From the NCBI GenBank assembly GCA_039805905.1, contig JBDIVM010000011.1, positions 62,001 to 126,000 of the forward strand: a stretch of 64,000 nt of DNA. Reading direction: 5' to 3'. Source of the DNA: Thermohalobaculum sp039805905 (GTDB lineage: Bacteria > Pseudomonadota > Alphaproteobacteria > Rhodobacterales > Rhodobacteraceae). How positions within the stretch are numbered: position 1 is the stretch's first letter; each line of letters begins with the position of its first letter. The notes below the pieces were generated by a model that worked only from the letters and a program-made list of their open reading frames with translations, ran no database searches and had not been told where the DNA came from. The position numbers and the translations under genes are program-made. Positions 37,690 through 46,646 of this stretch are shown piece after piece.

Positions 37690-38423
37690 CAGCCGGCGCC
37701 GCCGCAGCACAGCGCGACGACGGTGACATTGTCGGTGGCACCGCGCGCGAGCGTCAACTCGATCAGCGCGTCGCAGATCCGCCCGGGCGACCGCAGTGCG
37801 CAGGCCTCAAGGATCTCCTGATCACCGACATGCTCGGTCAGCCCGTCCGAGCACAGGATAAAGATGTCGCCGTCCCGCACCCGCCCCTGCACGATATCGA
37901 GTTCGGGCATGTCGAACGCACCGACTGCACGGGTGATCACGTTTCGCCGCGGCCAGCTGCGCGCCGCCTCGGGCGTCAGGGCGCCCTCATCGACCAGATC
38001 CTGCACCTCGGTGTGGTCGCGGGTGATCTGCGCGATCGTTCTGTCCTGCACGCGGTAGACCCGGCTGTCTCCGCACCAGACACAGGCACATTCGTCGCCC
38101 CGTATCAGCAGCGCCGCGAGCGTGCAGCCGATCACCGAGTCGGCGCGGCGGGCGGCGGCGGCGCGCATCAGGGTGTTGGCGGAAAGCACGCGGCGCTCCA
38201 GCTCCGCGAGCAGGTCCGGCATGGTGCCGGCCTCCGGCAGGCGGTCGAGTTCCACCACCAGCGTGTGGCTGGCGAAATCGCCGGCATCGTGCCCGCCCAT
38301 CCCGTCGGCAACCGCCCAGACGCCGATGTCGGGGCGCATCAGGTAGCTGTCCTCATTGAGGCGCCGCACGCGCCCGGTGTCACTGCGGCCCGCACTCTCG
38401 ATCCGGAAGCTGCCCTCGGGCAT
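37689..38423 (-). CDS. PP2C-family Ser/Thr protein phosphatase
   Basis: The 244-residue protein has the complete bacterial PP2C set: SDTGRVRRLNEDSYL, VWAVADGMGGHDAGDFAS, CGDSRVYRV, FILCSDGLTEHV and ARGATDNVTVVAL. The Asp residues bind two Mn/Mg ions. Such enzymes (Stp/PrpC) oppose Hanks-type kinases, but no kinase gene is seen here. The stop overlaps cobD in an ATGA. A role in the cob locus is not known. It may be a chance neighbour joined to cobD. Confidence 0.93.
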   Translation of the reverse strand: MPEGSFRIESAGRSDTGRVRRLNEDSYLMRPDIGVWAVADGMGGHDAGDFASHTLVVELDRLPEAGTMPDLLAELERRVLSANTLMRAAAARRADSVIGCTLAALLIRGDECACVWCGDSRVYRVQDRTIAQITRDHTEVQDLVDEGALTPEAARSWPRRNVITRAVGAFDMPELDIVQGRVRDGDIFILCSDGLTEHVGDQEILEACALRSPGRICDALIELTLARGATDNVTVVALCCGGAG

Positions 38424-38473
38424 GCCGGGGTTCCCTCTACTCTGGAAGCCGACGGCTGCCGGGCGAACGGTGC

Positions 38474-38602
38474 CTAACGGTCCAGGCGGACGTCCGGCAT
38501 GCTGAACCTTTCGGCACTCGAGTAACCGAGCCGGTCGAGATAGAGATCGGCGCCGATCGCAATCACGGCCATGGCGACCATCGCGAGCAGAAAGGCCTTC
38601 AT
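38474..38602 (-). CDS. small single-span membrane protein of the formate dehydrogenase cluster
   Basis: This 42-residue protein (MKAFLLAMVAMAVIAIGADL at the start, one helix, short polar C-terminus YSSAERFSMPDVRLDR) overlaps the stop of the WD40-cytochrome gene in an ATGA, which supports real translation. It is too short for a family call. It may be an assembly or anchor peptide for the cytochrome next to it. Confidence 0.6.
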   Translation of the reverse strand: MKAFLLAMVAMAVIAIGADLYLDRLGYSSAERFSMPDVRLDR

Positions 38603-39954
38603 TGCTTGGTTCCTCCTGCGGGTCCGGGCCCCGCTCCAGTTTCCGCCCGCGGACCGGTGCTCTGCCGCAAATATGCGATCAGGTCCTTCCGGTCCGCAAG
38701 TCCGGCGATCTGCTGCATCGGCATCTTCGAGCCCGGCGTGACATGATCTGGTCCCTGCGCGAACAGCAGGTCGATCGTCTGCTCGTTCCACACGATGTCC
38801 GATCCGGCGAGCGCCTCGGAATAGCGATAGCCCGGTACCGTGCCCGCCCTGCGTCCGAAGAGGCCATAGAGCGTCGGCCCGGCGCGGCGCGCCCCGTCGG
38901 GTTCCAGCGTGTGGCAGATCGAGCATTTGCGCACGAACTGCCGCTCGCCGTTGCTCATCTCGGAGGGCGGCGTGTGGAAGCCGCGCATCCCCGCAAACAG
39001 CGCTTCCGCCTCGTCCCCCAACGGCCAGAACACGGCCTCGTCGGCCAGCCCGCCGGCCAGCAGCCGCGTGCCCGTGCGATCGTAGGCCAGCGCCCAGACC
39101 GGGCCACGCACCGCGGCGCGGAAATCGCGCTGGATGCTCCAGTCATCGGTGTCCACGACCATGATGTAGCCCTCGCCGTCCCCGACCGCGAGGAAGCGCC
39201 CGTCCGGGCTTGCGGCCAAGGCCAGGATCGGCCTGCGGTCCGCGGTCAGATCGGCCACCTGCCGGCCATCGCCGAGCGCGATCGCCCGCACCGCCCCGTC
39301 GACCGCGCCATAGGCGAGCCATCCGCGCGCCTCGTCCAGCACGAGGTGGTTGATCCCGAAGCCGTGCTCCACCAGCACGCGCTCCATCTCGCCGCTCGCC
39401 ACATCCCAGCGCCGGATGGTGCCGTCATAGGAGGCCGTGTAGAGCTTGGCTCCATCGGCACTGAAGACCGCGTCGTTGACGTTGGCCCGGTGCCCGGTCA
39501 GCCAGCGCGGCGGCGCGTCGCCATCGAGCCGCCAGAGTCCGGCGACCCCGTCCCAGCCGCTCGAGGCGGCGAGGCTGCCGTCCGGGCTGACCGTCACCGC
39601 GATCAGCTTGCCCCTGTGGCCCTCGAGGCGCCGCAGCGCCCGGCCGGTCTCGAGGTCCCAGAGGATCAGGTCGAAATCGTCGCCCGCCGAGATCGCCCGC
39701 TTCCCGTCCGGCAGGAAGGCGACGCCGTTGGCCGCTGCCTCGTGGCCCTCGAGCCAGCGCACCAGCGTGCCGCTGCCAAGATCCCAGTAGCCCACTGAAT
39801 AGTCGAAACTCGCGGTCAGCGCATGGCTGCCGTCCGGCGAGACCGCAATGCCCTTGACCGGCCCGCCATGCCCCTCGAGCCGGGCATAGCCACGATCAGC
39901 GGCCGCCGCGCCGGCGGCGAGGAACGACAGGGCCAGCAGCGCTGCAGCCCGCAC
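38599..39954 (-). CDS. periplasmic WD40 beta-propeller/cytochrome c fusion
   Basis: The 451-residue protein starts at GTG 39954 with a signal peptide (MRAAALLALSFLAAGAAAAD). Seven WD40-like repeats follow (GHGGPVKGIAVSPDGSHALT, GHRANVNDAVFSADGAKLYT and others). A C-terminal class I cytochrome c domain has haem site CSICHTLEP near residue 340 and distal Met in KMPMQQIAGL. It is a likely periplasmic electron carrier, 3 bases after fdoI, hence an electron partner or assembly factor of the formate dehydrogenase. A soluble electron outlet is an inference. Confidence 0.85.
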   Translation of the reverse strand: MRAAALLALSFLAAGAAAADRGYARLEGHGGPVKGIAVSPDGSHALTASFDYSVGYWDLGSGTLVRWLEGHEAAANGVAFLPDGKRAISAGDDFDLILWDLETGRALRRLEGHRGKLIAVTVSPDGSLAASSGWDGVAGLWRLDGDAPPRWLTGHRANVNDAVFSADGAKLYTASYDGTIRRWDVASGEMERVLVEHGFGINHLVLDEARGWLAYGAVDGAVRAIALGDGRQVADLTADRRPILALAASPDGRFLAVGDGEGYIMVVDTDDWSIQRDFRAAVRGPVWALAYDRTGTRLLAGGLADEAVFWPLGDEAEALFAGMRGFHTPPSEMSNGERQFVRKCSICHTLEPDGARRAGPTLYGLFGRRAGTVPGYRYSEALAGSDIVWNEQTIDLLFAQGPDHVTPGSKMPMQQIAGLADRKDLIAYLRQSTGPRAETGAGPGPAGGTKQ

Positions 39955-39957
39955 CCG

Positions 39958-41196
39958 CTACTCCGCCGGCGTCGCCGCGGTTCCCGCGCTGCCCGCCTCG
40001 CTCTCGACCTTCTCGACCCACAGGCTGTGGTGCTCAAGTGCCCAGTTCCGGTCGACCATGCCCGTGCCCATGGCGTCGAATGCCCCCTCCATGCCCAGCG
40101 AGCCGATATAGATATGGGCGAGGATGATCACGATCATCGCCAGCGCGACGATTGTGTGCCAGATCTGCGCATACTGCATCTCCTGCAGCGGCGTGAGCTC
40201 GGTCGGCAGCGGCGCGCCCCAGACCGCCGCCGCACCGAGGCCGTTCAGGATCTCGAAGGTCGTGGCGAACAGCGGCAGCTCGTAGGGGAACAGCAGGGAC
40301 ACACCGCTCAGGGATGCCGACACGCCCAGCACGATCACCGCCCAGAAGATCAGCTTCTGCCCGGCATTGAACTTGCGCGAGGGCGGATGCACCCCCGTGC
40401 TGAACAGTCCGCCGCCCTTCGCCAGCCAGCGCAGGTCGGTCGCCGTCGGCAGGTTGTGCCGCACCCAAAGCACGAAGATCATCAGCAGCCCCAGCATGAA
40501 GGGCCATGCCAGGTTGTTGTGCAGCCATTTCCCGGCCGAGGCAGTCGCGGCGAAGATCGCCTTGCCCTGCTCGGGCGAGGTCAGCAGCGCGTAGACCGGA
40601 ATCATCAGCTCGCGGCCGTAGAGCAGGTTGAGCCCGCTCAGCGCCAGGATTATGAAGGATCCCGCCAGCAGCCAGTGGGCAAAGCGCTCGATGCCGCTGA
40701 ACCTCTGGATCAACCGGCCCGAACTGCCATGCTCGATCCGAATCCGGCCGCGGAACAGGTAGAAGACGAACAGGAGTGCCAGCATGGCGAAGAGCGCCAT
40801 GCCGCCATAGCTGCGCAGCGCACCGTTCTTCGCGCGCGTCAGCTGCCATTGGATACCGTAGGACTGAATCAGCGTTGCGGCCTTCTTGTCCGGGATTGAG
40901 ACGGTGAAGGTCTCACCCTGGCGGATCTCGCCCCAGAGCGTCGCGTCGGAGTTGGGTCCCAGGATCGACAGCGGTTCGCTCGGCGCGCCACCGGTGCTCG
41001 GCACTGCATCCTGGACCCTGGGCAGGCCCGGCTCGGCCGGGGCGTTGGTCACCGCGTTGTCCGGCGGGCGCACCGAGGACTGAGCCAGTGCATGGTCAAT
41101 CGTCAGGCCGAACTGGATCAGGCTGGCGCTGAACATCAAAGCGGCAAGGACGAAGGCCGGAATGCCGATCGCCAAACCGCGCCGCCGCACGCTCAT
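39958..41196 (-). CDS. fdoI: formate dehydrogenase cytochrome b556 subunit
   Basis: The 412-residue protein has a signal-like first helix, a periplasmic stretch (residues about 40-170) and a four-helix cytochrome b domain. Segments include IQRFSGIERFAHWLLAGSF, GKWLHNNLAWPFML, LIFWAVIVLGVSASLSG and AQIWHTIVALAMIVIILAHI, with His residues for the two haems. It anchors FdoG-Fdh3B and passes electrons to quinone. ATG at 41196 was chosen with GGGGAGTGCGGAGC upstream. It is longer than the E. coli FdoI because of the N-terminal extension. Confidence 0.92.
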   Translation of the reverse strand: MSVRRRGLAIGIPAFVLAALMFSASLIQFGLTIDHALAQSSVRPPDNAVTNAPAEPGLPRVQDAVPSTGGAPSEPLSILGPNSDATLWGEIRQGETFTVSIPDKKAATLIQSYGIQWQLTRAKNGALRSYGGMALFAMLALLFVFYLFRGRIRIEHGSSGRLIQRFSGIERFAHWLLAGSFIILALSGLNLLYGRELMIPVYALLTSPEQGKAIFAATASAGKWLHNNLAWPFMLGLLMIFVLWVRHNLPTATDLRWLAKGGGLFSTGVHPPSRKFNAGQKLIFWAVIVLGVSASLSGVSLLFPYELPLFATTFEILNGLGAAAVWGAPLPTELTPLQEMQYAQIWHTIVALAMIVIILAHIYIGSLGMEGAFDAMGTGMVDRNWALEHHSLWVEKVESEAGSAGTAATPAE

Positions 41197-41284
41197 GCTC
41201 CGCACTCCCCATAGATTGCCGGAAGATGCGTCCCCCCGGGGTTTCCCCCGGGGGACCGATCCCCGATCGGTGGCCAAGCCGCCG

Positions 41285-41878
41285 TCAGCTGCCCTTGCGC
41301 TGATAGGCCGTACCCCAGCCCCAGGCACCGGTGCCGAACCCGCGCGCTACCACGCGCTCGCGGTAGATCGCCGACACGTCGTCGCCGTCACCGGCCAGCA
41401 GCGCCTTGGTCGAGCACATCTCGGCGCAGAGTGGCAGCTTGCCCTCGGCAAGGCGGTTCCGACCATACTTCTGGAATTCGGCCGCCGAGTGGTCCTCCTC
41501 GGGCCCGCCGTTGCAGAAGGTGCACTTGTCCATCTTGCCGCGGCTGCCGAAATTGCCGGCCTGCGGGTACTGCGGCGCGCCGAAGGGGCAGGCATAGAAG
41601 CAGTAGCCGCAGCCGATGCACAGGTCCTTGGAGTGCAGCACCACACCGTCATTGGTCTGGTAGAAGCAGTCCACCGGGCAGACCGCCATGCAGGGCGCAT
41701 CCGAGCAGTGCATGCAGGCGACCGAGATCGAGCGCTCGCCGGGCACGCCGTCCGAGATCGTGACGACCCGTCGACGGTTGATGCCCCAGGGAACCTCGTG
41801 CTCGTTCTTGCAGGCAGTGACGCAGGCGTTGCACTCGATGCAGCGCTCGGCGTCGCAGAGGAACTTCATTCGTGCCAT
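41285..41878 (-). CDS. fdh3B: formate dehydrogenase iron-sulfur subunit
   Basis: The 197-residue four-cluster ferredoxin-like subunit has CIECNACVTACKNE, CMHCSDAPCMAVCPVDCF and CIGCGYCFYACPFGAP, and KCTFC with a later Cys, giving the four 4Fe-4S sites. It relays electrons from the molybdenum or tungsten subunit to cytochrome b. It lacks the C-terminal membrane helix of E. coli FdoH. It sits 15 bases downstream of fdoG and 88 upstream of fdoI. Confidence 0.93.
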   Translation of the reverse strand: MARMKFLCDAERCIECNACVTACKNEHEVPWGINRRRVVTISDGVPGERSISVACMHCSDAPCMAVCPVDCFYQTNDGVVLHSKDLCIGCGYCFYACPFGAPQYPQAGNFGSRGKMDKCTFCNGGPEEDHSAAEFQKYGRNRLAEGKLPLCAEMCSTKALLAGDGDDVSAIYRERVVARGFGTGAWGWGTAYQRKGS

Positions 41879-41893
41879 GGATCGTTTCCTCCC

Positions 41894-44812
41894 TTACGCC
41901 TTCATGATCTTGCAGAGCGAGACCTTGGTCTCCTGCATCTGCGTGACCGAGTCGTACCCGTAGGTCAGCGCGGTGTTGGCCGCTTCGCCCAGCACATAGG
42001 GGTCGGCGCCCTCCGGATACCTGGACCTGCGGTCCTCGCCCTGGAAGTGGCCGCCGAAGTGGAACGGCATGAAGGCGACGCCGCGGCCCACCCGCTCGGT
42101 GACCATGGCCGCGACCCTGACCCTTCCCTTCTCGGCGCCCTCCACCCAGACCTGCTCGCCGTTGCGGATGCCGAGCGTGTTGGCGTCGAACGGGTTGATC
42201 TCGACGAACATCTCCTGCTGCAGCTCGGCCAGCCACGGGTTCGAACGGCTCTCGTCGCCGCCACCCTCGTACTCGACCAGACGGCCCGAGGTGAGGATGA
42301 TCGGGTAATCCTTCGAGAAGTCGTTCTTCTGGATCGACGCGTAGAGCGTCGGCAGCCGCCAGTCGACGCGGTCGTCGTGCGTCGGGTAGTCGGCGACCAG
42401 ATCGCGCCGCGGGGTGTAGAGCGGCTCGCGATGCAGAGGCACCGGGTCCGGGAAATTCCAGACCACCGCCCGCGCCTTGGCGTTCCCGAACGGGGCCGCC
42501 TCGTGCTTGATCGCGACGCGCTGGATGCCGCCCGAAAGATCGATCTTCCAGTTGACCTTGCCAACCTTCTCCGGATCGCTGCCGCCGGCGACCTTCTCGA
42601 TCGCCGCACGTTCCTCGGGGGTCAGGTCCTTGTCCCATCCAAGCTCCATGAGCATCTTCATCGTGAACTCGGGATAGCCGTCGGTCAATTCGCTGCCGAC
42701 GCTGGCGACGCCCTCCGCCAGGAGGTTCTGGCCATCGCGCTCGACACCGAAATTCGCGCGGAAGGTCAGACCACCCTTCGAGACCGGCATCGACATGTCG
42801 TAGAGGTTCGCCGTCCCCGGATGTTTCATCTCGGGCGGTCCCCAGCACGGCCACGGCAGGCCGTAATATTCGCCATCCGCCGGACCGCCGACAGCCCTGA
42901 GTGTCGTCTTGTCGAAGGTGTGCTGGTTCGCCATGTGCAGCTTCAGCCGCTCCGGCGACTGGCCGGTGTAGCCGATGGTCCACATGCCGCGGTTGTACTC
43001 GCGGGTGATGTCCTCGACATTCGGCTCGTCGCCGTCGAGCGCGATGTTGCGGAGCATCCGGTCGGTGAAGCCGAACTTGTCGGCGAACAGCTTCATGATC
43101 GTATGATCCGGTTTCGACTCGAACACCGGAGCGATCACCCGGTCGCGCCACTGCAGCGAGCGGTTCGAGGCGGTCACCGAGCCGCGTGTCTCGTACTGGG
43201 TCGCGGCCGGCAGCAGGTAAACTCCGTCGGTGCGGTCATGCATGACCGCCGAGACCGTCGGATACGGGTCGATCACGACCAGGAGATCCAGCTTCTCCAT
43301 GGCCTTTTTCATTTCCGTTCCGCGGGTCTGGCTGTTCGGCGCGTGACCCCAGAAAACCATGGCCCGCAGATTGTCGGGCTGCTGGATGTTCTCCTTGGCC
43401 TCGAGCACGCCGTCGATCCACCGGCTGACCGCGATGCCCTTCTCCTGCATCATCAGCCGGTCCTTGCCGTCCTTGCCGGCGCCCGGCATCACGGAGAAAC
43501 GTGACTTCAGCCAGTCGAGATCCTCGCCCCAGACGCGGGCCCAGTGTGCCCAGGACCCGGCGGCGACGCCGTAGTATCCCGGCAGCGTGTCCGACACGAC
43601 GCCGAAATCGGTCGCGCCCTGCACGTTGTCATGGCCGCGGAAGATGTTCGTGCCGCCGCCCGAGACACCCATGTTGCCAAGCGCCAGCTGCAACACGCAA
43701 TAGGCGCGCACATTGGCGTTGCCCGTGGAGTGCTGGGTTCCGCCCATGCACCAGATCACCGTGCCCGGGCGGTTGTTCGCCAGGGTCCGGGCGACCCGCT
43801 CGAGCTGCGAGCCGGGGACTCCGGTGACGCGCTCGGTCTCCTCGGGAGTCCACTTCTTCACCTCGGCCCTGATCTGGTCCATGCCCCAGACCCGGGTGCG
43901 GATGAACTCGCGGTCCTCCCAGCCGTTCTCGAAGATGTGCCACAGGATACCCCAGATCAGCGCCACATCGGTGCCCGGCCTGAAGCGCACATACTCGTCC
44001 GCATGGGCCGCGGTGCGCGTGAAGCGCGGGTCGCAGACGATCAGCGGGGCGTTGTTCTCCTCCTTCGACTTCAGCAGGTGCAGCAGCGACACCGGATGCG
44101 CCTCGGCGGGGTTGCCGCCGATCAGGAAGATCGCGCGCGAGTTGTGGATGTCGTTGTAGCTGTTGGTCATCGCGCCGTAGCCCCAGGTGTTCGCGACACC
44201 CGCGACCGTGGTCGAATGGCAGATGCGCGCCTGGTGGTCGACGTTGTTCGTGCCCCAATAGGCCGCGAACTTGCGGAACAGATAGGCCTGCTCGTTCGAA
44301 TGCTTGGCCGAGCCGAGCCAGTAGACGCTGTCGGGACCGCTCTCGTCGCGGATCTTCAGCATCTGGTCGCCGATCTCGTTGATCGCCTGCTCCCAGGAGA
44401 TGCGCTTCCACTCACCCCCCTCGAGCTTGACCGGATACTTCAGACGCCGCTCGCCATGGGCATGCTCGCGCACCGCGGCACCCTTGGCACAGTGTGCGCC
44501 GAGATTGAACGGGCTGTCCCAGCCAGGCTCCTGACCGACCCAGACGCCGTTCTGCACCTCGGCAAGCACCGTGCAGCCCACCGAGCAGTGCGTGCAGACG
44601 GACTTCACCACCTCGACGGCACCCTCGGCCGCAGTGGCAGCCGAGGCCCTGGTGACCGTGCCGCCGGTGGCCGCCAGCGCGCCAAGCCCGCCGATCGCGA
44701 GGCCCGACCCGCGCAGGAAGGCGCGGCGGTCCACCGCGCTCTGCGCGACCTTCGACAGGATCGACTCGTTCCGGGGACGTCCCGCTGCCCCGTTCGTCTT
44801 CTTCCTGAGCAT
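41894..44812 (-). CDS. fdoG: formate dehydrogenase catalytic subunit (Cys type, Tat-exported)
   Basis: The 972-residue protein has a Tat signal, DRRAFLRGSGLAIGGLGAL, at residues 28 onward. A 4Fe-4S motif follows with Cys73, Cys76, Cys80 and Cys108. The catalytic residue is Cys198 followed by His199 (ARICHSTTVAGV), where many relatives have selenocysteine. The molybdopterin-binding domains run to the end (FRGHDNVQGATDFG, WGHAPNSQTRG). It oxidises formate to CO2 outside the membrane. ATG 44812 has GGGAGAAAGCA upstream. The 108-base gap to the Tat peptide gene shows no other gene. Confidence 0.95.
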   Translation of the reverse strand: MLRKKTNGAAGRPRNESILSKVAQSAVDRRAFLRGSGLAIGGLGALAATGGTVTRASAATAAEGAVEVVKSVCTHCSVGCTVLAEVQNGVWVGQEPGWDSPFNLGAHCAKGAAVREHAHGERRLKYPVKLEGGEWKRISWEQAINEIGDQMLKIRDESGPDSVYWLGSAKHSNEQAYLFRKFAAYWGTNNVDHQARICHSTTVAGVANTWGYGAMTNSYNDIHNSRAIFLIGGNPAEAHPVSLLHLLKSKEENNAPLIVCDPRFTRTAAHADEYVRFRPGTDVALIWGILWHIFENGWEDREFIRTRVWGMDQIRAEVKKWTPEETERVTGVPGSQLERVARTLANNRPGTVIWCMGGTQHSTGNANVRAYCVLQLALGNMGVSGGGTNIFRGHDNVQGATDFGVVSDTLPGYYGVAAGSWAHWARVWGEDLDWLKSRFSVMPGAGKDGKDRLMMQEKGIAVSRWIDGVLEAKENIQQPDNLRAMVFWGHAPNSQTRGTEMKKAMEKLDLLVVIDPYPTVSAVMHDRTDGVYLLPAATQYETRGSVTASNRSLQWRDRVIAPVFESKPDHTIMKLFADKFGFTDRMLRNIALDGDEPNVEDITREYNRGMWTIGYTGQSPERLKLHMANQHTFDKTTLRAVGGPADGEYYGLPWPCWGPPEMKHPGTANLYDMSMPVSKGGLTFRANFGVERDGQNLLAEGVASVGSELTDGYPEFTMKMLMELGWDKDLTPEERAAIEKVAGGSDPEKVGKVNWKIDLSGGIQRVAIKHEAAPFGNAKARAVVWNFPDPVPLHREPLYTPRRDLVADYPTHDDRVDWRLPTLYASIQKNDFSKDYPIILTSGRLVEYEGGGDESRSNPWLAELQQEMFVEINPFDANTLGIRNGEQVWVEGAEKGRVRVAAMVTERVGRGVAFMPFHFGGHFQGEDRRSRYPEGADPYVLGEAANTALTYGYDSVTQMQETKVSLCKIMKA

Positions 44813-44920
44813 TGCTTTCTCCCGATGGATCCGGGCCTTGGTTCGAAACCTTGGCCCCTTCTGTCTCGCTGAGGGTGCGTGGCGCCAGACGCCGCCGGCC
44901 CGCCAGTGATGAAGCCGAGG

Positions 44921-45106
44921 TCAGAACCTCGTCGACTTGAGATACTTCTCGACGTGCTCGGTGCGGCGGTAGCCACTCCCGGACTTGGGCGCCGAAGCCT
45001 CGGCCGGCGTTGCGCCGGTCACCGCGACTGCAACTGCTGCCGGCGCGGCGACGCCTGCCAGCTTGAGAAATTCGCGCCTGCTCGTGGCGGAGTTTTCTTT
45101 GCTCAT
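44921..45106 (-). CDS. small Tat-signal protein of the formate dehydrogenase operon
   Basis: The 61-residue protein has a twin-arginine motif (SRREFLKLAG), a hydrophobic stretch with an ALA-like cleavage region (about residues 15-38) and a charged exported tail (YRRTEHVEKYLKSTRF). GGAAGGAC lies before the ATG. Such very small Tat proteins are found beside formate dehydrogenases in proteobacteria and may be accessory subunits. The exact role is unknown. Confidence 0.78.
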   Translation of the reverse strand: MSKENSATSRREFLKLAGVAAPAAVAVAVTGATPAEASAPKSGSGYRRTEHVEKYLKSTRF

Positions 45107-45182
45107 GTCCTTCCTCCCAGTCTCTGCCGCCCCTGCGGCCCGTTGCCATTCCCGCCGCCGCGGCGGCAGTCGATCCGAAACC

Positions 45183-45794
45183 TCACGCTGCCAGCCTGAA
45201 ACCCTCGCGCTCGATCGCCATGAACACCCGGCCGGTCGCGCCGACCGGGGCGTAGAACACCGATTCCTTCGCGCCTTCGAGATCGGTGAAGAAATGCCCG
45301 GCCCAGGCGCCGATGTGCTGCGCGAAGAAATCGCGCTGGCCGGACAGCGGCTCAGGCACGCCGAACCGCCCCAGGATCAGCCCGGCCATCATCTCGCAGA
45401 GGGATGCGATGTTGTCCTCCGGCTCGAACACGTTCGCCGCGCGCGCGATGCCGCGCCGCGCCATGTCGGCGCGCAGCAGCGCCAGAGGCTTCTCGTTCAG
45501 GAATCCGGTCATGTAGTAGCTGGCATAGGGCACAAGCTCGCCGCGGCCCAGGCCGATGAACAGACGGTTGAACTCGCGCTCGACCGAACTCTCCGACGTT
45601 CCGCGGGCGATGCGCGCCAGCGACCGTACCGCGCGGCCCATCTCGCTCCCGTCGCCTTCCAGACCGGCGACACGCTCGATCAGATCGCGCCGGGGCGGCC
45701 TGGCAAGCAGCCCCGCCAGCATGTCGTACATGCCGGCACGGAGCACATCCTCCTCCGCCACCAGGGCTTGCGCTGCGGCTTCGCCCGAAGCCAT
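45183..45794 (-). CDS. TorD/DmsD-type molybdoenzyme chaperone
   Basis: The 203-residue all-helical protein has the TorD family core: MYDMLAGLLARPPRRD, VEREFNRLFIGLGRGELVPY and YASYYMTGFLNEKPLALLRA, where the E-x-N-x-L-F-x-G block is typical. These chaperones bind the Tat signal of the molybdoenzyme and delay export until the cofactor is in. It lies directly upstream of the Tat peptide and fdoG. The protein is cytoplasmic. Confidence 0.88.
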   Translation of the reverse strand: MASGEAAAQALVAEEDVLRAGMYDMLAGLLARPPRRDLIERVAGLEGDGSEMGRAVRSLARIARGTSESSVEREFNRLFIGLGRGELVPYASYYMTGFLNEKPLALLRADMARRGIARAANVFEPEDNIASLCEMMAGLILGRFGVPEPLSGQRDFFAQHIGAWAGHFFTDLEGAKESVFYAPVGATGRVFMAIEREGFRLAA

Positions 45795-45920
45795 CGACCC
45801 TCCCCTCGGGACCGGCTCTGTCCGTTCCCTTTGTGCTTTCCAGTTTCACGCTACTCGGATTTCCGAACAGGTCAACTCAAATGACCCCGACAGGGCGGCA
45901 ACCGGATATCCGGGCGCCAA

Positions 45921-46646
45921 TCATTCCGCCACGCGGAAAACCATGCGACGGCGCCGTGCCGGCCGCATATCCGGCCGCTCCGACACTGCGGGGTCTCCCG
46001 CGGCAGGCGCACCTTGCTGCGGGTCATCCCCCTCGCCTGCCCGGCGCGCCGGACCGGCGCCGCCCCCTCCTGCCACTTCCGGCTCCGCGACCGGTGGCGC
46101 GGATGGTGACGGCAATGGTGGCGAGGGCGGCGTCGAGGACGGCACCTCCTGTCCGCCCGCTGCCTCCTGCGCGCGCGCGACGGCGAGATCGCCGTCTCCT
46201 TCCGCACCGCCGGGCCGGGCGATCCCGGCGAGCCGGTCGGCGTATCCCTTCCCCACCCGATAGGCCGTGTGCAGCCCCGGCGCGGCCTTCGCCGCATCCG
46301 AGTAATCCTCTGCGTAGTCGATCAGCCCGTCGAGATTGGCCAGCACGGGGTCGCTGACCCAGAGCCGTCGCAGTGCCCGGTTGCGGATGCGGTGCGGCAC
46401 ACCGCGCGCCATGAAGGCAGCGAAGTCGGCACCCTTCACCAGCGTATCCGGGTCCGGCAGGCCCAGGCGCGCGAGGATCGCATCGTCCGGCAGTTCCTCC
46501 AGAGCGGACTCTGCCGGAGGCTCCTCCGCGGGCCCCGCCGCAGCCTCGGCCGGATTCTCGAGGCGGGAGTCCGCGACCCGCGCCTGCTGCTTGCGGCGCG
46601 ACCAGCGGCGCAGGCCGCCGCCGGTGTCGCTACCATCGTCCGTCAC
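45921..46646 (-). CDS. DUF3306-type protein of the formate dehydrogenase cluster
   Basis: The 241-residue protein starts in a basic segment (WSRRKQQARVA), has a conserved middle (ESALEELPDDAILARLGLPD, ALRRLWVSDPVLANLDGLID, YAEDYSDAA) and a long Pro/Ala/Ser/Glu-rich low-complexity tail. The middle fits DUF3306, which occurs next to formate dehydrogenase genes. Its start overlaps the DUF3305 stop (ATGA). No activity is known. Confidence 0.78.
   Translation of the reverse strand: MTDDGSDTGGGLRRWSRRKQQARVADSRLENPAEAAAGPAEEPPAESALEELPDDAILARLGLPDPDTLVKGADFAAFMARGVPHRIRNRALRRLWVSDPVLANLDGLIDYAEDYSDAAKAAPGLHTAYRVGKGYADRLAGIARPGGAEGDGDLAVARAQEAAGGQEVPSSTPPSPPLPSPSAPPVAEPEVAGGGGAGPARRAGEGDDPQQGAPAAGDPAVSERPDMRPARRRRMVFRVAE

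Noticed and set aside
41162..43504. A 780-codon open frame on the plus strand
   Set aside because: It is the antisense shadow of the formate dehydrogenase genes fdh3B and fdoG.
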